A stretch of DNA of 6,295 bases from Proteobacteria bacterium UBA981 (GTDB taxonomy: Bacteria; Pseudomonadota; Gammaproteobacteria; Ga0077536), in the NCBI GenBank assembly GCA_002292285.1, contig DBBP01000029.1, positions 1-6,295 of the forward strand. Direction: 5' to 3'. The stretch's first letter is position 1. The number at the start of each line of letters is the position of its first letter. This document shows, in pieces, positions 1 to 4,765 of the stretch. The notes below the pieces were generated by a model. That model was not told the DNA's origin and searched no databases. It worked only from the letters and a program-made list of their open reading frames with translations. The position numbers and the translations under genes were made by a program.

Positions 1-70
1 ATCGTCTAGAGGCCTAGGACACTGCCCTTTCACGGCGGCAACAGGGGTTCGAATCCCCTTGGGGACGCCA
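1..70 (+). tRNA. tRNA-Glu (anticodon TTC), 5' end cut by window edge
   Basis: The sequence carries the D arm (CGTCTAGAGGCCTAGGAC), an anticodon arm with loop CTTTCAC giving anticodon TTC (positions 29-31 of the window), and the T arm AGGGG-TTCGAAT-CCCCT. The acceptor 3' strand TGGGGAC is followed by discriminator G and an encoded CCA at 68-70. It matches the well-known E. coli tRNA-Glu closely. The window starts at A7 of the tRNA, so the first six bases (expected GTCCCC from the acceptor pairing) lie outside. The gene runs toward the repeat array and is convergent with the five protein genes. The 3' end is part of a long palindrome with downstream DNA (see 58-122). I am very sure of the identity; only the missing 5' end makes it partial. 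Confidence 0.97.
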
Positions 71-122
71 AAAACAGAAAAGCCGGCTTAAAGCCGGCTT
101 TTCTGTTTTTGGCGTCCCCAAG
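58..122. repeat. 65-bp palindrome joining tRNA-Glu 3' end to repeat unit 1
   Basis: Pairing base by base around position 90 gives 32 consecutive complementary pairs (58-89 with 91-122). The terminator stem is only the inner part. The outer part pairs the tRNA acceptor 3' strand and CCA (60-70) with TGGCGTCCCCA (110-120), an exact antisense copy of the tRNA end. In a transcript this could compete with folding of the tRNA acceptor stem. In the later repeat units the same place reads AGCCTTCCCA, so only the copy next to the tRNA keeps the exact complement. Confidence 0.9.
71..110 (+). terminator. Rho-independent terminator of tRNA-Glu (symmetrical)
   Basis: Directly after the CCA is a perfect hairpin: a left arm of As plus CAGAAAAGCCGGCTT, a one-base centre at 90, and the complementary right arm ending in TTTTCTGTTTTT. 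The GC-rich core GCCGGCTT/AAGCCGGC is followed by a T-rich tract, as expected for an intrinsic terminator. Because the A-rich left arm mirrors the T-rich right arm, it should also stop minus-strand transcripts arriving from the catabolic genes. The right half recurs downstream in each 178-bp unit, but the A-rich left half does not. Confidence 0.85.
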
Positions 123-261
123 TTAGATTCACCCCTTCGGGTTCGACAAATCGCAAAGCGATTTGAGACGCCGAGCCCAGCGAGGCGCCCCGCAGGGGTG
201 AGTCAACAAAACTTTGTTGACTCATCAATCCCCTCGTCGTCGTAGCGATTGAGTAAACCTT
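84..261. repeat. 178-bp repeat unit 1 (tRNA-proximal)
   Basis: This is the only unit with GGCGTCCCCA at 111-120, complementary to the tRNA-Glu 3' end, and the only one preceded by a full terminator left arm. Hairpins lie at 147-165 (8-bp stem) and 199-224 (12-bp stem, 2-base loop). It differs from unit 2 at about six positions, three of them within 111-116. Confidence 0.93.
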
Positions 262-439
262 CGGCTTAAAGCCGGCTTTTCTGTTTTTAGCCTTCCCAAG
301 TTAGATTCACCCCTTCGGGTTCGACAAATCGCAAAGCGATTTGAAACGCCGAGCACAGCGAGGCGCCCCACAGGGGTGAGTCAACAAAACTTTGTTGACT
401 CATCAATCCCCTCGTCGTCGTAGCGATTGAGTAAACCTT
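262..439. repeat. 178-bp repeat unit 2
   Basis: It carries AGCCTTCCCA in place of the tRNA-complementary bases. It has private changes GAAACG (unit 1 GAGACG) and GAGCACAG (unit 1 GAGCCCAG), and shares CCCCACAGGGG with unit 4. The two main hairpins are unchanged. Confidence 0.93.
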
Positions 440-617
440 CGGCTTAAAGCCGGCTTTTCTGTTTTTAGCCTTCCCAAGCTAGATTCACCCCTTCGGGTTC
501 GACAAATCGCAAAGCGATTTGAGACGCCGGGCCCAGCGAGGCGCCCCGCAGGGATGAGTCAACAAAACTTTGTTGACTCATCAATCCCCTCGTCGTTGTA
601 GCGATTGAGTAAACCTT
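440..617. repeat. 178-bp repeat unit 3
   Basis: It has private changes AAGCTAGATTC, GCCGGGCCC, CAGGGATGAG (weakening the CCCC/GGGG hairpin) and CGTCGTTGTAG. The 8-bp and 12-bp hairpins are unchanged. Confidence 0.93.
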
Positions 618-795
618 CGGCTTTAAGCCGGCTTTTCTGTTTTTAGCCTTCACAAGTTAGATTCACCCCTTCGGGTTCGACAAATCGCAAAGCGATTTGA
701 GACGCCGAGCCCAGCGAGGCGCCCCACAGGGGTGAGTCAACAAAACTTTGTTGACTCATCAATCCCCTCGTCGTAGTCGCGATTGAGTGGAGCTT
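618..795. repeat. 178-bp repeat unit 4 plus following stub
   Basis: It has private changes CGGCTTTAAGCCGG, CTTCACAAG, and a rearranged tail (CGTAGTCGCGATTGAGTGGAGC instead of CGTCGTAGCGATTGAGTAAACC). The tail is followed by a 15-bp start of a fifth unit at 796-810 (CGGCTTTAAGCCGGC). After that the sequence is unique, and the monooxygenase gene ends 37 bp further on. Confidence 0.92.
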
Positions 796-846
796 CGGCT
801 TTAAGCCGGCCCAGGTGATTGGCAAACACGGCCCTGCCCAATCCCG

Positions 847-1854
847 TCACTTAATCAACGGCATAACCTGGTCCGCAAACCGTTCCATCTCTTCGACCAT
901 GGGATGAAACTGCAGCAAAAACGTCTCAACGCCGACCGCCTCGAACTCATGCATGCGCGCGGCGATCTGATCCGCGGTACCCACCAGCCCGGCATGAATA
1001 CCGCCGTTGGAGCCGAGATCGCCTTGTCCATAAGGGACCTTCTTAAACATCACAACGTCTTTGTCGGCACCGATAATCTCGTTCTTGCGCAACGCGTACA
1101 GGCGTTCGAACTCAGCCAGCGCTTCGGCTTCACTATCGCGACAAATTACGAAAGCAGAAATACCAAAACGTAACTCGCGCTCGTAGTGCGCAGCTCTCGC
1201 GCGCATGTCGTCGATGACATCCTTGGTGTCAGCAACCGGCCGCCCGTTGATCAAGAAAATGTCCGCCATCCGCGCACCAAAGTTGCGCCCCTGTTCCGAC
1301 TCGCCACCGATATAAATCGGCGGATGCGGTTGCTGCACGGGTTTCGGCCACAGCTTGGCGTCCTTCACGCTAAAATATTCTCCATCAAAGCTGAACTCGT
1401 CCTGCAGCCAGCTCTCGCGAATGATCGTCAGGTATTCTTCAGAGCGCGCGTAGCGTTCGTCGTGTGGCAGAGTTTCGACACCGAGCATTTCGAATTCCGG
1501 CAACCACCATGCCGATACCAGATTTATCGCGAAGCGTCCGTTACTGATGTCGTCGATGTTACTGGCCATCTTCGCGATGATCCCGGGGGCGCGGAAGCCA
1601 GGCTTGACGGCCGCGATAATTTCGATTTTTTCGGTCACCGCGGCGAGCGCGCTGGCCGTTGTCCATGCGTCGAGTTGGCCCAACTCGGGACTGATGGGAT
1701 TAACGAAATGCTCTGCGAGTAACAAGGTTTGAAAGCCGAGCTGCTCGGCACGCAGTGTCATCTTTTTTGCGGACGCATACGATGCGTCGAATATTTCCGG
1801 ACGTGGAGAGATGATCCAGTTGCCGTATACCGGCGGCCAGAAACCGAGCCTCAC
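847..1854 (-). CDS. LLM class (luciferase-like) flavin-dependent monooxygenase
   Basis: A 335-residue cytoplasmic protein of the bacterial luciferase-like superfamily (alkanesulfonate/sulfone monooxygenase-like branch). Such enzymes use reduced FMN, usually supplied by a separate reductase, and O2. Family marks are AEHF at 47-50, ISNGRFAINLVSAW at 102-115 (flavin-phosphate region), HDERYARSEEY at 131-141, GEYFSV at 158-163, PHPPIYIGGES at 176-186, and the C-terminal VGTADQIAARM...GVETFLLQFHP block at 291-318. Length is normal to slightly short. The GTG start at 1852-1854 is the first usable start after an in-frame stop at 1897-1899, but it has no good Shine-Dalgarno. The good one lies 50 bp upstream (see 1851-1907). 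The stop is TGA. It is the last gene of the minus-strand cluster, 217 bp after the dehydrogenase. The exact substrate (sulfonate, sulfone, ketone or other) cannot be decided. No flavin reductase gene is in the window. Confidence 0.9.
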   Translation of the reverse strand: MRLGFWPPVYGNWIISPRPEIFDASYASAKKMTLRAEQLGFQTLLLAEHFVNPISPELGQLDAWTTASALAAVTEKIEIIAAVKPGFRAPGIIAKMASNIDDISNGRFAINLVSAWWLPEFEMLGVETLPHDERYARSEEYLTIIRESWLQDEFSFDGEYFSVKDAKLWPKPVQQPHPPIYIGGESEQGRNFGARMADIFLINGRPVADTKDVIDDMRARAAHYERELRFGISAFVICRDSEAEALAEFERLYALRKNEIIGADKDVVMFKKVPYGQGDLGSNGGIHAGLVGTADQIAARMHEFEAVGVETFLLQFHPMVEEMERFADQVMPLIK

Positions 1855-1907
1855 TGAACTTCTGCCCGGTTGCGATATCGGGTGGATTGGTTCACATCAC
1901 TACTCCT
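1851..1907 (-). promoter_or_regulatory. Ribosome binding site and 14-codon leader frame before the LLM monooxygenase
   Basis: On the minus strand a strong AGGAG (1903-1907) is followed five bases later by ATG (1895-1897), which runs straight into TGA. The same site also serves a GTG at 1893-1895 that opens a 14-codon frame (VNQSTRYRNRAEVQ). That frame's TGA stop overlaps the GTG start of the monooxygenase (GTGA at 1851-1854). This could be a short leader peptide giving translational coupling. Alternatively, one extra base at 1894 has separated the true ATG from its gene: without it the protein would start MEPIHPISQPGRSSVRLGFW. I cannot decide between these from one sequence. Confidence 0.45.
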
Positions 1908-2071
1908 GCTGTTGCGCCCACCAAGTACGCTACCGGTATAGCGAGGGTGGCGCAACGAACGTTGTGACGGAACAGCCCCCAGAGCATAAATGTTGCAACT
2001 GGCTCGGTTTGTGGCCGTCGGTCTTCCTAATTCCAGACCGGGCTGGTCGGCCGGCGAGCGCTGACGTCGCG
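1855..2071. other. 217-bp intergenic gap between dehydrogenase and monooxygenase genes
   Basis: Apart from the leader region at its left end, I see no gene, no hairpin with a T tract, and no convincing -35/-10 pair. Weak -10-like hexamers on the minus strand (TATGCT, TATACC) lack proper -35 partners at 16-18 bp. The monooxygenase could still have its own promoter here. Confidence 0.5.
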
Positions 2072-2959
2072 TTACTCGTCCCAAGTACCCCTAACCACGA
2101 CACCCGCCGCTTCCTCCAGCGCTTTGACGGTGGCAAGCACATCTTCTTTCGCGTAACCGTTCGCCTGGAAATCTTTCAGCAATCGCTCGGCCGTCGGCAC
2201 CATCGTCAGATCGACGTCAAGCTCGTTGGCAAGGTCGGTTGCCAGGCCAATGTCTTTACACGCCAGGTCGACGGTGAAGGTTGGCGCGAGGCGGTCGCGC
2301 AGAATGGCGCGGGCGCCGCCTTCCCAAGTCATGCTGCTACCACTGCTGGTGCGTACGACGTTCCACAGCACATTCGGGTCGACGCCGGCTTTGGCCCCGA
2401 GCACCAGTGCTTCCGCGTTGGCCATCATGGTCGAAAACGCGAGCATGTTGTTGACCAGCTTCGCAACGTTCCCGGCTCCAACGTCGCCAACATGAAAAAT
2501 ATTTTCTCCCATGCACTTGAAAAGCGGTTCAAGCCGCGAGTAGTGGGATGCGTCACCACCGACCATGATCGCGAGCGTGCCTTTTTTAGCACCGCGAACG
2601 CCGCCGCTGACCGGCGCGTCCAGAAAAACGACGTCGCGAGCCCGTGCGTCGCGCGCTATATCTTTGACGACGCTTGGAGAGTTCGTGCTCATGTCGACAA
2701 GGGTTTGTCCGCTCGACATCTGGGGGAGAATTTGTGCAGCGACGGCTGTGACCTCCGATGGCCCTGGTAAGGACAGGAAGACTACTTCAGAGCCACTTGC
2801 GAGACTCGCAAGGTTGTCGCAGCGCACGGCGCCGGACGCCTCCAGCGCCTCGGTGGCAGTAGCTTGGCTGTCGTACACGAGCAGTTCATGCCCGCCGGCA
2901 AGTACGTTCGCGGCCATCGGGCCGCCCATGTTGCCAGTGCCAATAAATCCAATCTTCAT
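2072..2959 (-). CDS. 3-hydroxyisobutyrate dehydrogenase-family NAD(P)-dependent beta-hydroxyacid dehydrogenase
   Basis: 295 residues, the usual length for the beta-hydroxyacid dehydrogenase family (3-hydroxyisobutyrate dehydrogenase, tartronate semialdehyde reductase and relatives). These enzymes interconvert a beta-hydroxyacid and its semialdehyde in the cytoplasm. The N-terminal Rossmann fold starts GFIGTGNMGGPMAANV (residues 4-19). Asp30 at the end of the second strand suggests NAD rather than NADP. The substrate motif DAPVSGG is at 114-120, followed by VRGAKKGTLAIMVGG. The catalytic lysine is Lys167 in GAGNVAKLVNN, and the conserved CKD is at 234-236. All key residues are present, so it should be active. 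The ATG at 2957-2959 has an AGGAA site at 2965-2969 five bases away. It lies 32 bp after the thioesterase gene, so the two are probably cotranscribed. I cannot tell 3-hydroxyisobutyrate, tartronate or another substrate apart. Confidence 0.93.
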   Translation of the reverse strand: MKIGFIGTGNMGGPMAANVLAGGHELLVYDSQATATEALEASGAVRCDNLASLASGSEVVFLSLPGPSEVTAVAAQILPQMSSGQTLVDMSTNSPSVVKDIARDARARDVVFLDAPVSGGVRGAKKGTLAIMVGGDASHYSRLEPLFKCMGENIFHVGDVGAGNVAKLVNNMLAFSTMMANAEALVLGAKAGVDPNVLWNVVRTSSGSSMTWEGGARAILRDRLAPTFTVDLACKDIGLATDLANELDVDLTMVPTAERLLKDFQANGYAKEDVLATVKALEEAAGVVVRGTWDE

Positions 2960-2991
2960 AACTATTCCTGTTTCCCGCTCTTCGTTAACCG

Positions 2992-3402
2992 TTACGGCAG
3001 TCCGTGCTCAATATCTGCTTCGAGGGCCGCGCGTAGGCGATTGGAAATGGGTTTCGGCGCACCGCTTTCATCGACGGCAACGGCCACAATTTTCCCCTGC
3101 ACAGCGAGTGCCTGGTCGGCGCAGCGCACCACATCGTAGACATAGGTAATGGAGGTGCGTCCGACCTTGGCTATTCTTGCGGTGCAGTCGATCTCGTCTT
3201 CCCACGACAGTACGGCCTTGAAATCCGCCTCGACGTGCGCGCGCGGCAGAAGTGGTCGGGGTTCATCAAGATCCTGCATCGCTGCGCGCATCAGCGCGTG
3301 CTCGGCGGCCTCGAAGTAACGCATAGCGGCCGTATAGTGAATGCGGCCACTGAGATCGGTATCGACGAAACCCACCCGCAGGCGCTGGGTATGATGGCGC
3401 AA
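2992..3402 (-). CDS. Hotdog-fold acyl-CoA thioesterase (4-hydroxybenzoyl-CoA thioesterase/YbgC-like)
   Basis: 136 residues, typical of the 4HBT-type single hotdog thioesterases that hydrolyse acyl-CoA or acyl-ACP thioesters. The signature is VGFVDTDLSGRIHYTAAMRYFEAAEHALMR (residues 10-39, shown here by its ends only: VDTDLSGRIHY). Asp16 is the likely catalytic aspartate, equivalent to Asp17 of the Pseudomonas enzyme, followed by the helix with Glu31. Beta strands HVEADFKAVLSWEDEI and RTSITYVYDVV follow in family order. The start is TTG at 3400-3402, chosen because a strong GGAGG (3410-3414) lies seven bases upstream and the signature begins only ten residues in. It is 80 bp after the propeller gene and 32 bp before the dehydrogenase gene. 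Substrate chain or ring type cannot be inferred. Confidence 0.88.
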   Translation of the reverse strand: MRHHTQRLRVGFVDTDLSGRIHYTAAMRYFEAAEHALMRAAMQDLDEPRPLLPRAHVEADFKAVLSWEDEIDCTARIAKVGRTSITYVYDVVRCADQALAVQGKIVAVAVDESGAPKPISNRLRAALEADIEHGLP

Positions 3403-3418
3403 CGGTTGTCCTCCAGTT

Positions 3419-3436
3419 CGCAGTTACGCAACTGCG
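3419..3436. promoter_or_regulatory. Hairpin just upstream of the thioesterase ribosome binding site
   Basis: CGCAGTT (3419-3425) and AACTGCG (3430-3436) form a perfect 7-bp stem with a 4-base loop. On the minus-strand mRNA it ends five bases before the GGAGG of the thioesterase gene and is preceded by an AT-rich TTTAAAC. It could modulate translation or protect an mRNA end between the propeller and thioesterase genes. As a terminator it is poor in that direction because no T tract follows. Confidence 0.45.
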
Positions 3437-3482
3437 TTTAAACTTTCTTGAGCGCGCTGTCCCAGCCGCTGTCGCGACCGCC

Positions 3483-4556
3483 TTACGGCGCGCCAATTCT
3501 CCCGATCCGATTTCCGCCGACCGCGCCAAGGTAGACAAACTCGCCAACCTTTATCGCGGCCGTTGAGGCCCCGAATTGGGTGCCGCTGGAAGTAAACAAT
3601 CGCGTTGCCTGGCCGTCGTCAGGCTCGATCGCGTACACCGAGAACTGAGCGGTACAGTACGGGACATCTTTTCCCAGGCATTGGTCGCGAATCTCGCGGA
3701 GATTGACCAGATGAGTCGGCAAGTACAGTTTGCCGTCGTCGCCGATATTGATGTTGTCGGGCGCACCATCAAGTGGGGTGGTCCACAAACGTTCGCCACT
3801 GGCACGGTCGATGGCAACAATCTGGTTGGCGAAATAATGGTTACTGTAGACCGTTGCGCCATCGGCGGAGACTTGTACACCATTCGGCAGCGCGCCTTCT
3901 GTACCTTTGATTTTGGTCCAGCCGGTCTCTTTGTGCCATTCCACGACGTAACCTGTTTCGACGCGATCGTTTGGTTCGCGATCAAAAATGCTTCGCGAAA
4001 TCTTGCGTGGCATCATGTGGCTCGCCACGAAGCCACCGTCAGGTAACATCGCGATATCATTAATCCAGAGCCCCGGGTCAACAATCACGCAGCCTTTCCA
4101 GGCACCTGAGAATCTTGCACCATCTTGTTTGACTTCGATCCACTCGATCGCTTCGCGCGAGGTGTGATTAACCACCAGTAGCGTATAGCTGCCGTGAGCA
4201 TTTTCGGTGATTTGAATACCGTGCGCGGCAAACCCGGTTGGTGGACCCGGGCAATCTGAATCGCCCCAGGGGACATCGTCCGCTGCACCCGATGCCACCG
4301 GCATGTCCGGTGTATAAATGGTTGTGATGGAATGGTCGGACAAATCGAGAACGCGAACGTCGCCGTTTTGGTTATCCAGTGAAAATCCGCCGACCACGAG
4401 CGCATTGCGTCCCGGGATGGCATCAATGTCTTCGGGCGGCAGAAACCCACAGATTGGTGTGATGCCGTTTGCCGGTTGGCAATCATCGTCAAGCACGTCG
4501 TCGGCTACGGAGCACATTGCGAACAGGGCGAGCAGCAGGAGGGTTATCAAATTCAT
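3483..4556 (-). CDS. Secreted paraoxonase-type (SMP-30/PON) beta-propeller lactonase or arylesterase
   Basis: 357 residues. The N terminus is a Sec signal peptide (MNLITLLLLALFAMCSVA, cleavage likely after Ala18), so the mature enzyme should be periplasmic or secreted. The rest matches the six-bladed calcium-dependent paraoxonase propeller, which hydrolyses lactones and aryl esters. Counterparts of human PON1 residues are all visible: Glu42-Asp43 (PON1 E53/D54) in PEDIDAIP; His112 (H115) in AHGIQI; His131 (H134) in LLVVNHTS; Asn166-Asp167 (N168/D169) in WINDIAMLPDG; Asn225 (N224) in LPNGVQVSADG; and Asp267-Asn268 (D269/N270) in APDNINIGDDG. Six cysteines remain in the mature part, consistent with disulfides outside the cytoplasm. 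The ATG at 4554-4556 has a GAGGA at 4564-4568, seven bases away. It is 80 bp before the thioesterase and 209 bp after the transporter. The natural substrate is unknown; lactonase activity is the family's usual role. Confidence 0.88.
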   Translation of the reverse strand: MNLITLLLLALFAMCSVADDVLDDDCQPANGITPICGFLPPEDIDAIPGRNALVVGGFSLDNQNGDVRVLDLSDHSITTIYTPDMPVASGAADDVPWGDSDCPGPPTGFAAHGIQITENAHGSYTLLVVNHTSREAIEWIEVKQDGARFSGAWKGCVIVDPGLWINDIAMLPDGGFVASHMMPRKISRSIFDREPNDRVETGYVVEWHKETGWTKIKGTEGALPNGVQVSADGATVYSNHYFANQIVAIDRASGERLWTTPLDGAPDNINIGDDGKLYLPTHLVNLREIRDQCLGKDVPYCTAQFSVYAIEPDDGQATRLFTSSGTQFGASTAAIKVGEFVYLGAVGGNRIGRIGAP

Positions 4557-4765
4557 CAGGCGTTCCTCAGGCGGTCGCGCGATGGCCGCCTACAATCGAT
4601 TTCTGTCGTCGGCTCCGCACACGCTTTCGGGACCGCCGGGCTTGGTCAATTCAAGCCTGTCTTAAGGGTAGCCATCGCGCGTCAGCGATTTATTAACCAG
4701 AGCTTGACGGTAAATAAAACTCGAGCGCATTGCCAGTCCTGGTTTTGGCGCGCAGACCGCGGCAC
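4557..4765. other. 209-bp gap between transporter and lactonase genes, with a long-range inverted repeat
   Basis: No gene is supported. The arms CGCGCGATGGC (4576-4586) and GCCATCGCGCG (4671-4681) are perfect 11-bp complements with TAC/GTA pairs just inside, and lie 84 bases apart. The left arm sits about eight bases upstream of the lactonase ribosome binding site, so a leader transcript could fold over this stretch. Downstream of the transporter stop the minus strand has a weak imperfect hairpin before TTTTATTT (around 4710-4760), a poor terminator candidate. An AT-rich TTAATAAAT (near 4690) could be part of a promoter for the lactonase, but no good -35 is seen. Confidence 0.4.

Larger units (their letters stand above)
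84..810. repeat. Tandem array of 178-bp units next to tRNA-Glu (4 units plus 15-bp stub)
   Basis: The core CGGCTT(A/T)AAGCCGG starts at 84, 262, 440, 618 and 796, an exact spacing of 178 bp each time. The TTAGATTC or CTAGATTC block at 123, 301, 479 and 657 confirms the period. Units differ by only a few substitutions and no net indels. Each unit holds, in order: the GC-rich terminator core with its T-rich right arm; a GATTCACCCC block that can pair with GGGGTGAGTC about 60 bases on; an 8-bp hairpin (CAAATCGC/GCGATTTG); a CCCC-GCA-GGGG type hairpin; and a 12-bp perfect hairpin (TGAGTCAACAAA and complement). The unit then ends in a CCCTCGTCGTCGTAGCGATTGAG tail. The unit length is not a multiple of three, so open frames through it do not repeat in phase. 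I regard the array as non-coding. Its function is unknown; it may be structured RNA read through from the tRNA, or simply spreading DNA. Confidence 0.95.

Noticed and set aside
1..122. Integration site (attL/attR) of an integrative element at the tRNA
   Set aside because: Element integration leaves a direct repeat of the tRNA 3' end, but here the copy is inverted. No integrase is present.
84..810. CRISPR array
   Set aside because: The units are 178 bp and near-identical throughout, with no short repeat plus variable spacer pattern and no cas genes.
790..846. Dedicated terminator for the monooxygenase gene on the minus strand
   Set aside because: The GCCGGCTTAAAGCCG hairpin is present, but CTCC rather than a T tract follows it in that direction. 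The symmetrical hairpin at 71-110 is the first good stop.
1186..1722. Plus-strand open frame of 178 codons
   Set aside because: It is antisense to the monooxygenase, whose family motifs span the same bases. It has no domain or ribosome binding site.
1811..2770. Plus-strand open frame of 319 codons
   Set aside because: It lies antisense to the dehydrogenase gene and the intergenic gap, has no recognisable domain, and is explained by GC-rich third positions of the minus-strand gene.
3551..3985. Second minus-strand frame of 144 codons inside the lactonase gene
   Set aside because: It overlaps the lactonase in another frame. The lactonase frame carries the full set of conserved residues through this stretch, so there is no sign of a frameshift.
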